Positions 33,852 to 42,146 of a DNA stretch of 64,000 bases are shown here, in pieces. The position numbers and the translations under genes were made by a program. The stretch is taken from the NCBI GenBank assembly GCA_035485575.1, contig DATHNW010000017.1:140635-204634 (forward strand). The letters run 5' to 3'. The stretch is from DASRHD01 sp035485575. Lineage in GTDB: Bacteria > Verrucomicrobiota > Verrucomicrobiia > Opitutales > Opitutaceae. Every line of letters starts with the position of its first letter. Within the stretch, counting starts at the first letter, position 1. A model generated the notes under the pieces. The model worked only from the letters and a program-made list of their open reading frames with translations. It searched no databases and had not been told where the DNA came from.

Positions 33852-35288
33852 CTACAGCAGCGGCGCCAGCAGGCGGCTGAGCTCCTCGGCGAGGCGGCTT
33901 GGCAGGCGGGGTTTTTTCGCCCGCTCGGGCTTGAACGCGTGGCTCTGGTTGAAGAGGTCGGTGGCCCAGGCCTTCATGGCGAGCACCTCGGGCTCGGAGT
34001 AGAGGAACACGCCGATTTCAAAATTCACGAACAGGCTGCGCAGGTCGAAATTGGCCGAACCCATGAGCGCGATGCGGTCGTCCACGATGACGCCCTTGCT
34101 GTGCATCATGCCGTGGTGGAAAAGGCGCACGTGTACGCCGGCCTTGGCCAGTTCGCGCGTGTAGTAACGGCGGGCGTAATCCGCCACCCGGTGGTTCGAG
34201 CGGGCGGGCACGATAAGCGTGACCTCGCGCCCGGCGCGGGCCTTGACGAGGAGCGAACGGAACAGGACCTCGTCCGGGATGAAATACGGCGTGATGATCC
34301 AGATGCTGTGCTTGGCCTCCTGGATCATCGAGACCAACGATTCGTAAAGCGGGTCGCCCTCGACGTCCGGCCCGCTGGCGACGACCTGCAGTTCGCTCGA
34401 GCCGCGCGGCGTGCCGAGGTCGCCCTGAATTTCCGCATGCAGTGCCGCGAGGTCCTTTTTGCCGGCAAAGCTCCAGTCGGCCAGGAACACCTCGTTGAGC
34501 AGCGCGGCCCCGGGGCCCTCGATGACGACGCCAAAGTCGTGCCAGCGCTTTTTCAACGGCGTCGGCCCCATGTATTCGCGGGCGAGGTTGTGGCCACCGA
34601 TGATGGCGGTCTGGTAGTCGAAGATGGCGATCTTGCGGTGATTGCGCAGGTTGGTCGTACCGCGCGACTGCAATGGCACGACGGGAAGGAAGCGCACGAC
34701 CTCGCCGCCCGCCGCGCGCAATGGATCCACGAACCCGCGGCTGGAAAAAAAGCAGCCCACCGCGTCGAGCAGCAGGCGCACCTTCACACCTTCGCGTGCG
34801 CGCTGGGCGAGCAGCCGCACGAGGCGCCGGCCGACGTCGTCGCGCCCGAGGATGAACGTGGTGATGTGGATGGTGTGGCGGGCGGCGCGGATGTTTTCCT
34901 CCAGCGCGGCGTAGGCGTCTTCGCCGGTCGTGAGCAGGCGGACGGCATTGCCATTGACGGGCGGGCAGGCGCCGGAGGCGATGGCGGTTTGCGCCGTGGC
35001 CGAGGAGGTGTCGGCGTAAACATGTTTTCCGCCACCGGGCAGCACCGGGCAGAGCGGGAGTTTGCGCGCGATGAGGCGCTTGAGCTTGCGGCCGCCCAGG
35101 AAGAGGTAGAGCGGCACGCCGACATAGGGAATGAGGATGATGACGAGCAGCCAGGCGACGGTATTGCCTGGCTGGCGCTTCTCGCTCATCAGGCGCGCGA
35201 TGAGGAAGAGCGCGAGCAGGAAGCCGCCGACCGTCAGCAGGTGAGGCAGCACACCATTGACGAAAGGATGGTTCATTAGCTCGCGCAT
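33852..35288 (-). CDS. cls: Cardiolipin synthase, PLD family
   Basis: A 478-residue membrane enzyme that condenses two phosphatidylglycerols to cardiolipin. Two N-terminal helices form the PLDc_N region (LLTVGGFLLALFLIARLM, then NTVAWLLVIILIPYVGVPLYLFLGGRK). Two HKD motifs follow: NHRKIAIFDYQTAIIGGHN and HSKGVIVDDRIALMGSANFD. The start is placed at the ATG at 35288 (MRELMNHP); 35276 or 35324 are possible. It is divergent from the pqq genes. Confidence 0.9.
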   Translation of the reverse strand: MRELMNHPFVNGVLPHLLTVGGFLLALFLIARLMSEKRQPGNTVAWLLVIILIPYVGVPLYLFLGGRKLKRLIARKLPLCPVLPGGGKHVYADTSSATAQTAIASGACPPVNGNAVRLLTTGEDAYAALEENIRAARHTIHITTFILGRDDVGRRLVRLLAQRAREGVKVRLLLDAVGCFFSSRGFVDPLRAAGGEVVRFLPVVPLQSRGTTNLRNHRKIAIFDYQTAIIGGHNLAREYMGPTPLKKRWHDFGVVIEGPGAALLNEVFLADWSFAGKKDLAALHAEIQGDLGTPRGSSELQVVASGPDVEGDPLYESLVSMIQEAKHSIWIITPYFIPDEVLFRSLLVKARAGREVTLIVPARSNHRVADYARRYYTRELAKAGVHVRLFHHGMMHSKGVIVDDRIALMGSANFDLRSLFVNFEIGVFLYSEPEVLAMKAWATDLFNQSHAFKPERAKKPRLPSRLAEELSRLLAPLL

Positions 35289-35451
35289 GGGGCCATCGTG
35301 ACCCCTTCCGGCCGGCTTCGGCAATCGAAAGCGGCAAAATACCTTGACTCAGGCGAGAGGCGTTGAGGACGCTTGTTACCCTTTTGGAACGGCCGCCCCG
35401 CCGGATTCCAAGCCCCATGCCCCGTTTTCCCTCCACCTTTGGTTCACAGCC
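35289..35451. other. Divergent cls/pqqB intergenic region
   Basis: 163 bp. A TTGACT (35344-35349) is present on the plus strand but no -10 at correct spacing follows it. No structured RNA recognised. Confidence 0.3.
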
Positions 35452-36375
35452 ATGAGAATCATTTTATTGGGCACGGCGGCGGGCGGCGGGCTCCCCCAGT
35501 GGAACTGCAATTGCGCCAATTGCCGGGAAGTGCGGACAGGCTCCGCCCACATCACAGCGCGGACGCAGTCGTCGGTGGCGATCAGCGCAGATGGCGTCCG
35601 CTGGTTTCTGCTCAATGCCTCGCCGGATCTGCGCGGCCAGATGGAAAACTTCGCTCCGTTGCATCCCCGCCCGAAGACGCGGCGCTCGACCCCGGTCGAG
35701 GCCGTCCTTTTGACGAATGCCGACCTGGACCACACGCTTGGTCTGTTGTTGCTGCGGGAGGGAGGGCCGCTGCCCGTCCACGCCACGCCGCGCGTCCGGC
35801 GCACGCTGACCAGGGATATTTCCATCGACCCTGTGTTAAAGGCATTTTGCGGCGTCCGGTGGATCGCGCCGCCGCGCCGGCTTGCACCGCTGCTGGACCG
35901 CGCCGGGAAAAAGAGCGGATTGCTTTACGAAGCGGTTGAGTTGCCGGGAAAGCCGCCGCGTTTTGCCCGCGGCGGACGTGGGGTCCAATCGGGCCATTGT
36001 ATCGGCTACCGGATTCTCGACGAAAAAACCGGCGGATGCCTGATGTTTTTTCCGGACGTGGCGGCCATCGATGACCGCACCGCGAGTCTTTTGGGCGCAT
36101 GTGACGCGCTTTTGTTCGACGGAACGTTCTGGTCGGAGGATGAAATGCAGCAGGCGGGAGTGGGGCACACCCCGGCGAAAAAAATGGGGCACATGCCCAT
36201 TGCAGGGCGGACTGGCAGCCTGAAACGGCTGGCCGCGCTGACGTCCGTCCGCCATAAGATCTACGTTCACCTCAACAACACCAATCCCATCTTGCGCAAA
36301 AACTCTCCTGAACATGCCGCCGTCCGCGCTGCGGGCCTGAAAGTGGGCAGCGATGGCATGGAAATAACGATTTGA
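35452..36375 (+). CDS. pqqB: PQQ biosynthesis protein PqqB
   Basis: A 307-residue metallo-beta-lactamase-fold protein needed for PQQ formation (hydroxylation of the cross-linked Glu-Tyr intermediate). N-terminal MRIILLGTAAGGGLPQWNCNCANCRE carries the PqqB-specific CxCxxC zinc site. NADLDHTLGLLLLREG, GHCIGYRI and DALLFDGTFWSEDEM follow the PqqB pattern. The ATG at 35452 is chosen; the longer frame adds an unlikely 36 residues. pqqC starts 2 bp after its stop. Confidence 0.95.
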   Translation: MRIILLGTAAGGGLPQWNCNCANCREVRTGSAHITARTQSSVAISADGVRWFLLNASPDLRGQMENFAPLHPRPKTRRSTPVEAVLLTNADLDHTLGLLLLREGGPLPVHATPRVRRTLTRDISIDPVLKAFCGVRWIAPPRRLAPLLDRAGKKSGLLYEAVELPGKPPRFARGGRGVQSGHCIGYRILDEKTGGCLMFFPDVAAIDDRTASLLGACDALLFDGTFWSEDEMQQAGVGHTPAKKMGHMPIAGRTGSLKRLAALTSVRHKIYVHLNNTNPILRKNSPEHAAVRAAGLKVGSDGMEITI

Positions 36376-36377
36376 AC

Positions 36378-37073
36378 ATGACCACGAGACTCTGGAGCCA
36401 ACAAACCTTCATGGCCAAATTGCGGGCCGTCGGCAGCAAGAGCTACCACCATAAGCATCCATTTCACCTGCGGATGAATGCCGGCGAGCTGGACCGTGAG
36501 GCCATTCGCGGATGGGTGGCCAACCGGTTTTATTACCAGCGCAACATCCCGGTGAAGGACGCCGCGATCATTTCCAACTGCCCGATTCGCGAAGTGCGCC
36601 GGCTCTGGCTGCATCGCGTCAGCGACCACGACGGATTGAAGCCGGGCTCCGGCGGCATCGAGGCGTGGGTGCGGCTGGCCAAGGCCTGCGGCCTGAAGGA
36701 AGAAGAGATCTGGGATGAACGCCATGTTTTGCCCGGCGTGCGCTTTGCGGTGGATGCCTATGTGACTTTTGCCCGCACCAAACCCTGGCCGGTAGCGATT
36801 TCGTCGTCGCTCACGGAATTGTTCGCGCCCGACATCATGGCCCAGCGACTGGTGGCCTTCCCGAAATACTATCCCTGGGTCAAATCATGGGGTTTTGATT
36901 ATTTCCGCAGCCGGGTGGTGCAGGCGCGGCTGGATTCCAATGAAGGCCTGCGACTGACGATGAAATACTGCGACACGCCCGCCCTGCAGGCGGCGGCCGT
37001 GCGGGCTTTGTCCTTTAAATGTGACGTGCTCTGGACGATGCTCGACGCCATCGAGACCGCCTACGAAAGTTAA
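36378..37073 (+). CDS. pqqC: Pyrroloquinoline-quinone synthase PqqC
   Basis: A 231-residue cofactor-less oxidase catalysing the final ring closure and eight-electron oxidation to PQQ. Conserved blocks: YHHKHPFHLRMNAGEL, WVANRFYYQRNIPVKDAAIISNC and FPKYYPWVKSWGFDYFRSRVVQA. The length is slightly under typical (about 240-250), with the difference at the N terminus. Start ATG at 36378; a TTG two codons upstream is possible. Confidence 0.95.
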   Translation: MTTRLWSQQTFMAKLRAVGSKSYHHKHPFHLRMNAGELDREAIRGWVANRFYYQRNIPVKDAAIISNCPIREVRRLWLHRVSDHDGLKPGSGGIEAWVRLAKACGLKEEEIWDERHVLPGVRFAVDAYVTFARTKPWPVAISSSLTELFAPDIMAQRLVAFPKYYPWVKSWGFDYFRSRVVQARLDSNEGLRLTMKYCDTPALQAAAVRALSFKCDVLWTMLDAIETAYES

Positions 37074-37089
37074 CCCCCGCGGTTTTACC

Positions 37090-37383
37090 ATGCTGCCCAT
37101 TTCCCCTGCAGAGCGTCCCAAGTTATCCCCCCGGGCCCGGCTTCAGACCGACAAGGTGACCGGCCATCCCATCCTGCTTTATCCGGAAGGCGTGCTGGTC
37201 TTGAATCCCACCGGCCGCGCGATCGTGGGCCTCTGCAACGGGGAGGCGACCCTGCAGGAAATCATTGAAAAACTGGCGGCCGAATATCGCACGCCCCCGG
37301 AAAATGTTTCCGGCGATGTGATCAATTACCTGGACCGCCTGCGTTCGCTCAACCTGCTGGAAATCGCAAACCAAGGGAATTGA
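37090..37383 (+). CDS. pqqD: PQQ biosynthesis peptide chaperone PqqD
   Basis: A 97-residue RRE-fold protein that binds PqqA and presents it to PqqE. Typical segments are RARLQTDKVTGHPILLYPEGVLVLNPTG and VGLCNGEATLQEIIEKLA. Its separate, unfused state is the common arrangement. It lies 16 bp after pqqC and 6 bp before pqqE. Confidence 0.93.
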   Translation: MLPISPAERPKLSPRARLQTDKVTGHPILLYPEGVLVLNPTGRAIVGLCNGEATLQEIIEKLAAEYRTPPENVSGDVINYLDRLRSLNLLEIANQGN

Positions 37384-37389
37384 AGCACC

Positions 37390-38502
37390 ATGGTTCGATC
37401 GATCCCACGGCCTTTCAGTCTGCTGGCAGAAGTGACCCACCGGTGTCCGCTGCATTGTCCGTATTGTTCGAATCCGACGAAGTTGCCGCCGGTGGGCGAT
37501 GAGCTGGCGACCGATGAATGGCGGCGCGTCCTCAACGAGGCATCGGAGATCGGCGCACTGCACGTCGGTTTTTCCGGCGGCGAGCCGCTCCAGCGCCCCG
37601 ATCTGGCCGAACTGGTGGCGTCCGCGCATGCCGCCGGCCTTTATTCAAACCTGATCACGAGCTCGCTCGGGTTGAGTCGCGGACGGGCCGAGGAGTTGAA
37701 GGCCGCGGGATTGGACAGCGTGCAAATCAGCTTTCAATCGGACGAGGAGCCGCTGGCCAACCTGATCGCAGGGACGAAGGCGCACGTCAAAAAGCTGGAG
37801 GCGGCGGCGCTCGTGCGCGAACTGGGCTTTCCGCTGACCATCAATGTCGTGCTGCACCGGGGCAACATCGGCCGGCTGGGCGCGATCATTGCGCTGGCCG
37901 AGAGTCTGGGCGCAGAGCGGCTCGAACTCGCCAACACCCAATTCTACGGCTGGGCCTTTCAAAACCGTGCGGCCCTGCTCCCGACACGGATGCAGGTGCG
38001 GGAAGCGGCCGAAATTTCGTTTGCGGCGAAAAAGCGGCTCATGGGGAAAATGGAAGTCATCTTTGTGGCGCCGGATTATTATTCCGACCGGCCCAAGCCC
38101 TGCATGCATGGCTGGGGCAGCCGCCACCTGACGGTGAATCCGCGCGGCGATGTGCTGCCGTGTCCGACGGCCGGGGAGATAAAATCACTGCGCTTTGAAA
38201 ATGTCCGGCAAAAGACGCTGCGCTGGATCTGGGAGGAATCGGAATCCTTCAACCGCTTTCGCGGGACCGAATGGATGCCGCAGCCCTGCCAGAGCTGCGA
38301 ATTCCGCGAGATCGATTTCGGTGGCTGCCGCTGCCAGGCGGCGCTATTGACCGAGGACGCGGCGAACACCGATCCGGCCTGTTCGCTTTCGCCATTCCGT
38401 GAACGGCTCACAACGCTGGTCGACTCCATTCAGGATCCCGCCATCAGCGTTCCTTTTGCCGCAGGGGCCGGCCAGATTGTTTACCGCGAAAATCCGCAGT
38501 GA
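37390..38502 (+). CDS. pqqE: PqqA peptide cyclase, radical SAM
   Basis: A 370-residue radical SAM/SPASM enzyme forming the Glu-Tyr C-C bond in PqqA. The radical SAM cluster motif is EVTHRCPLHCPYCSNP; SGGEPLQRPDL binds SAM. The C-terminal SPASM cysteines occur in PCMHGWGSRHLTVNPRGDVLPC and CQSCEFREIDFGGCRCQ with a later Cys in TDPAC. It is last of pqqBCDE and ends at a terminator shared with the convergent pqqA. Confidence 0.96.
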   Translation: MVRSIPRPFSLLAEVTHRCPLHCPYCSNPTKLPPVGDELATDEWRRVLNEASEIGALHVGFSGGEPLQRPDLAELVASAHAAGLYSNLITSSLGLSRGRAEELKAAGLDSVQISFQSDEEPLANLIAGTKAHVKKLEAAALVRELGFPLTINVVLHRGNIGRLGAIIALAESLGAERLELANTQFYGWAFQNRAALLPTRMQVREAAEISFAAKKRLMGKMEVIFVAPDYYSDRPKPCMHGWGSRHLTVNPRGDVLPCPTAGEIKSLRFENVRQKTLRWIWEESESFNRFRGTEWMPQPCQSCEFREIDFGGCRCQAALLTEDAANTDPACSLSPFRERLTTLVDSIQDPAISVPFAAGAGQIVYRENPQ

Positions 38503-38520
38503 CCTGCCGTTTTGGATACA

Positions 38521-38550
38521 AAAAAAGACCGCAGAAATCTGCGGCCTTTT
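38521..38550. terminator. Bidirectional terminator between pqqE and pqqA
   Basis: CCGCAG (38529-38534) pairs with CTGCGG (38539-38544). On the minus strand it is followed by a seven-T run and so is a strong end for pqqA; on the plus strand the tail is CCTTTT, weaker for pqqE. Confidence 0.8.
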
Positions 38551-38576
38551 AAAAGGATGCTTGAGATTACTGCGGC

Positions 38577-38672
38577 TCAGGCTTCGAACTGATCGACGTC
38601 GCCGGAATAAGCGGTGCACTCCATGCTCACGGGGATTTGCTCAAAATCGGGGGTGATCCATTTGATGTCCAT
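38577..38672 (-). CDS. pqqA: PQQ precursor peptide PqqA
   Basis: A 31-residue peptide, MDIKWITPDFEQIPVSMECT then AYSGDVDQFEA. Glu18 and Tyr22 in ECTAY have the E-x3-Y spacing of the residues that PqqE joins and that become PQQ. The KW..P.FE N-terminal pattern is also that of PqqA. It is below usual ORF length cut-offs. It is encoded opposite to pqqBCDE and so has its own promoter in the AT-rich DNA upstream. Confidence 0.9.
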   Translation of the reverse strand: MDIKWITPDFEQIPVSMECTAYSGDVDQFEA

Positions 38673-38960
38673 ATTCAACAAGGTAGTTAAGGGTTAACTT
38701 TAGCTGACAAAACATTGCAAGAGTGGCCAGGGGAAATCCTGCTTGTCAACGCCCAAAAGCGTAAAATATAAAATCACATAAAGTGCTTATCTGTAATAAT
38801 TAAAGAAGATTAAATGTCATCGTCCATTTTCCTGTTTCCGGCGTCCTTCGGCGCCGATCTTTGCGCTGGTTTCCCGCGCTGTGCCCAATGCGCAGAGGTT
38901 GGGCGGGGTGATGCCCTGCAATGGTTTGCGGGTGGGTGGGCTTTGGCCAAGGTTTGAGCG
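38673..38960. promoter_or_regulatory. AT-rich divergent control region of pqqA and the deacetylase gene
   Basis: 288 bp; the first 150 bp are clearly AT-rich against the GC-rich genome. On the minus strand a TTGACA (complement of 38744-38749) precedes pqqA but no good -10 is at 16-18 bp. An AAGG (38949-38952) serves as ribosome site for the deacetylase at 38961. Confidence 0.45.
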
Positions 38961-39716
38961 ATGCGCCCCATCTTCGCCGCCAATCTTATCGGCAAAGTCA
39001 TCGCGGTGGCGGCGTGGACTCATGCTCCGTGGCTGGCTGCGGCATTTTTCTTCGGACCCGACTTTTATCTGCTCTATCATCTGCTGGCGCCATCAGGGCA
39101 GGCACTGGGCCGGGTGATCACGCATTTTTCCAGCGAACAGCGGGAGGTCTGGCTGACGGTCGACGACGGGCCCGATGCGGCGGATACGCCGCGCATCCTC
39201 GACTTGCTGGACCAGCATCGCGCGCGCGCCACGTTTTTTCTCATCGGCTGCCGGGCGGTCCGACATCCGGAGCTCGTGGCGGAAATTCTCCGGCGGGGTC
39301 ACGAGGTGGCGCACCACACCCAGACGCATCCGCTTTACACCTTCTGGTATGCGGGTCCCTCGCGGGTCCGCCGGGAATTGGATGACGGCCTGGCCTCGTT
39401 ACGGAAAGGAGGCGCCGAGCCGCGGTGCTTCCGTTCGCCGGTGGGTATCAAGAACGCCTTCCTGCATCGTGCGCTGGCCCGGCGCGGCCTCACCTGCATT
39501 GCCTGGAGCGTGCGCAGCGGCGACAGCCGGCTCAAGGATCCGGATCGAATTGTGGCTCGGGTGATGAAACAGGTTGAACCGGGGGCCATCATCCTCACGC
39601 ACGAAGGGCCGGATGTGCCGGTTCAGGTCAGGGTCGAAGCCATCGCGCGTTTGCTCAAGGCATTGGAGGCACAAGGTTTCAGCTGTATCGTGCCTGACGC
39701 CGGGCAGTGGCGTTGA
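38961..39716 (+). CDS. Polysaccharide deacetylase (NodB-type)
   Basis: A 251-residue protein with one or two N-terminal hydrophobic segments (about 13-50) and a NodB homology domain: TVDDGPD (catalytic Asp and metal Asp), HTQTHPL (metal His pair), FRSPVG, and the C-terminal LTHEG His. Such enzymes remove N-acetyl or other acyl groups from glycans. Deacetylase-like genes are seen beside aryl-polyene-type loci, so a role in modifying the pigment's glycan or lipid is possible (inference). A small ORF starts immediately after its stop. Confidence 0.85.
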   Translation: MRPIFAANLIGKVIAVAAWTHAPWLAAAFFFGPDFYLLYHLLAPSGQALGRVITHFSSEQREVWLTVDDGPDAADTPRILDLLDQHRARATFFLIGCRAVRHPELVAEILRRGHEVAHHTQTHPLYTFWYAGPSRVRRELDDGLASLRKGGAEPRCFRSPVGIKNAFLHRALARRGLTCIAWSVRSGDSRLKDPDRIVARVMKQVEPGAIILTHEGPDVPVQVRVEAIARLLKALEAQGFSCIVPDAGQWR

Positions 39717-39866
39717 ATGGCTGCGGCCGCAAAATGGCTTGATGCGCTTTTGCGCCGGGTGTTTGGTCATCCCGCCTTGGCCATGCCGATGAAATGTTTC
39801 ATGCTTTGTCTGTTGGCGGCTTTCGCGATGTTTGCCGGCCGGCCAACGAACGGATTCCGCGCATGA
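39717..39866 (+). CDS. Hypothetical small membrane protein
   Basis: A 49-codon ORF starting directly after the deacetylase stop (TGAATG) and overlapping the next start as ATGA. The N terminus is amphipathic and basic (KWLDALLRRVF); residues about 25-40 are hydrophobic (KCFMLCLLAAFAMFAG). The tight fit between neighbours on both sides supports translation. No homology recognised; it could also be only a coupling ORF. Confidence 0.5.
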   Translation: MAAAAKWLDALLRRVFGHPALAMPMKCFMLCLLAAFAMFAGRPTNGFRA

Positions 39867-40801
39867 CCGTTGTTGAAAAGGCCGGGAGGGGGGCGCTGTC
39901 GCTGGAGATCGAATTCGGAAGCGCTGCGGCCGCTTACTTGGAAGATTCCCGGGCCGGTCTGCGGTTGCCGCTGCCTCGATTGGGTGGCGAAACCACGGAG
40001 CGCATTTTTTCCTCGTTGCGCCCCGCGGGTGAGGCGGCGGGATTTCAGCTCTTTTCTGCGGACGGATGGTTGCTGGGCTGCGGCCTTCAGCCGGCGACGG
40101 AGGCGCCCGAGGCGGCAGCGCTGGAACTTTATCGCCGCCTGCTGCGGGCGACGGACGGGCGATGGCTCTACCGGGTCTGGAATTATGTCCCGGACATCAA
40201 CGGGCTGAGGGATGGATTTGAAAATTACCGTGCCTTCAGCGCTGGCCGCGCGCAGGCATTTGAGGAGGCGTTCGGCGCCGACTACCGCCGGAAGCTCCCG
40301 GCGGCCTCCGCCGTGGGCTGCTTGGGCGGAACGATGGCGGCAATCTTTGTGGCCGGCAGCCAGGCTCCGCGCCATGTCGAAAATCCCGAGCAAATTTCCG
40401 CCTACCATTATCCACCCAAGCACGGACCGTCTCCGCCGAGCTTTTCCCGCTCCACGATCGTCGCACACGGGGGCGGAAAGCTCATCTTCATTTCAGGCAC
40501 GGCCGCCATCAAGGGCCATGAGACGGTCGCGCCCGGTGCGCTTGAGGCGCAGCTCGAATGCACACTCGACAATCTGCGGCTGATGTCCCGCGCGGCGGGT
40601 ATTGGCGAAAACTTCGGTGCCAGCGGTGAGTTCGTGCGCCATTTCAAAATTTATCTTCGCCGGGCCGGGGATCTTCCGGCCGCCATGGTGCGGCTGAAAA
40701 GATCGTTGCTGCGGCCGGATGATCAGGTCGTGTGGCTGCAGGCCGACCTTTGCCGGGCCGAGCTTGACGTGGAAATCGAAGCTACGCTGGTGGGAAAATA
40801 G
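39863..40801 (+). CDS. Chorismatase (FkbO/Hyg5/XanB2 family)
   Basis: A 312-residue protein with the family blocks YRVWNYVPDIN (about 103-113), ENYRAFSAGRAQAF (120-133) and PAASAVGC (146-153), and a second half of RidA-like fold. Chorismatases hydrolyse chorismate to dihydroxycyclohexadiene acids or to 3-/4-hydroxybenzoate; XanB2 supplies 3-hydroxybenzoate to xanthomonadin. Facing an AMP-ligase and a ketosynthase/ACP set, it most likely makes an aromatic starter. Subtype cannot be told from sequence alone. Start at 39863 (MTVVEK); its stop is 4 bp from the convergent ligase stop. Confidence 0.85.
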   Translation: MTVVEKAGRGALSLEIEFGSAAAAYLEDSRAGLRLPLPRLGGETTERIFSSLRPAGEAAGFQLFSADGWLLGCGLQPATEAPEAAALELYRRLLRATDGRWLYRVWNYVPDINGLRDGFENYRAFSAGRAQAFEEAFGADYRRKLPAASAVGCLGGTMAAIFVAGSQAPRHVENPEQISAYHYPPKHGPSPPSFSRSTIVAHGGGKLIFISGTAAIKGHETVAPGALEAQLECTLDNLRLMSRAAGIGENFGASGEFVRHFKIYLRRAGDLPAAMVRLKRSLLRPDDQVVWLQADLCRAELDVEIEATLVGK

Positions 40802-40805
40802 GGGT

Positions 40806-42146
40806 TCAGCGGCTGAGAACGGCGCGCAGCTCGCGCATGTCCGGCTTGCCTCGTGCCGTGAGGGGAAACTCTGCGAGTACGACCACCTTGCGCGGGATTT
40901 TCCAGGCGGCCAGCTGGTCGCGGAGCGTTGTGCGAATGGACTCGGCCGAAATATTTCCGGACACAACGGCGGCCAGGACATCGGCCCGGCCGGGATGCAA
41001 CGCGACGAAAGCGTCGCGCACTTCCGGCAGCTGGCGCAGGGTTTGCTCGACCTCGGCGGGGTTGAGCCGGCGTCCGCCGATCTTGACGAAGCGGCCGCTG
41101 CGACCGAGCAGCACGACTTCGCCATGTTCGTTGAGCTTCGCGAAGTCGGCCGGAGAATGTTGGTCCGATTTTTTCCCGGCGCGCCGGTTGCCGATCGTAT
41201 AAACAGCGGCGCTTTTCACCAGGAAGCGGCGGCCCCGACCGAAGGTTAACCGCACCCCTTTAAGCGGAGCGCCGACGCTGCGGCCGGCCAGCGTGGCTTC
41301 GCCCGAGCGGTCATAGCTGATGCCGCCGGTTTCGCTGGAGCCGTAGAAACTGTGAATCTTGAGGCGAAAGCGGTCGTGAAAGGCGCGGGCGGTTTCCGGC
41401 TCCAAGAGAGCGCCGGCGGAGATGACGGTGCGCAGGCTTCGCAGTTGCACGGGAGAGATGTCCGTTTCGGCCATGGCGCGAAGAAGCGTGGGCACGGCGG
41501 GAAACAACGTCGGCCGCCAGCGTTCGATGGCTGCGGCCACCGCCTGCGGCAACGCCGACACGCCGCAGATCACGGTCGTGCCCTGGGCCAGCAGTGGAAT
41601 CACGAGATTGCCCAAGCCGTAGGAATGCCCGAAAGGAATGAGCGCCAGATTCACATCGCCGGGCTGGATGCCCATCGTTGCGCAGATTTGCCGCCCGTCG
41701 GCCAGCATCTGGGCGTCGGTGAAGGCGAGCGCGCGTGGCGTGCCGGTGGAACCGGAGGTGAGTTTTATCAGGCAACGGCCATCGCGATGGTGCCGGCGTT
41801 TCAGGCCGGTCGCTTCAAGCCGTCCGGCATTCCAAATAAAATCGGCACCGATTTTCCCGGCCAGAGCGTGGCGCACGGCGGTCGGCTCGGCTGGGTCGAG
41901 CGGAACGGCCATGGCCCTGGATTTGAGCAATCCGAGAAAAAGCTGCAGCCAGGTGATGCCGTTGGGCTCGGCGAAAACGACGGTCTGGCCGGCGATCGGC
42001 GCGGCATGGTGGGATGCCCATTCGGCGGCCAGCGCATCGATTTGCCTTCGGCTCCAGGTTTGGCCGGTGGCCGCATCGATCAACGCCGGGGCGCCAGGCT
42101 TGGCGCGCACGATGCGATCCCAGACTTTGCTCAGCGTGGCCGGCAT
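40806..42146 (-). CDS. AMP-dependent acyl/aryl ligase
   Basis: A 446-residue ANL-superfamily enzyme. The P-loop is KLTSGSTGTPRALAF, the adenine site FYGSSETGGISYD, the hinge GRSGRFVKIGGRRLNP and the catalytic C-terminal Lys is in TARGKPDMREL. It is shorter than typical acyl-CoA synthetases but has both domains. By position it probably adenylates the hydroxybenzoate from the chorismatase and loads it on the ACP (inference). It overlaps the exporter gene by 16 bp. Confidence 0.88.
   Translation of the reverse strand: MPATLSKVWDRIVRAKPGAPALIDAATGQTWSRRQIDALAAEWASHHAAPIAGQTVVFAEPNGITWLQLFLGLLKSRAMAVPLDPAEPTAVRHALAGKIGADFIWNAGRLEATGLKRRHHRDGRCLIKLTSGSTGTPRALAFTDAQMLADGRQICATMGIQPGDVNLALIPFGHSYGLGNLVIPLLAQGTTVICGVSALPQAVAAAIERWRPTLFPAVPTLLRAMAETDISPVQLRSLRTVISAGALLEPETARAFHDRFRLKIHSFYGSSETGGISYDRSGEATLAGRSVGAPLKGVRLTFGRGRRFLVKSAAVYTIGNRRAGKKSDQHSPADFAKLNEHGEVVLLGRSGRFVKIGGRRLNPAEVEQTLRQLPEVRDAFVALHPGRADVLAAVVSGNISAESIRTTLRDQLAAWKIPRKVVVLAEFPLTARGKPDMRELRAVLSR

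Noticed and set aside
38715..38735. Sigma-54-like TGGC...TTGC upstream of pqqA (minus strand)
   Set aside because: The GG to GC spacing is 8 nt instead of 10, so it does not fit a -24/-12 promoter.
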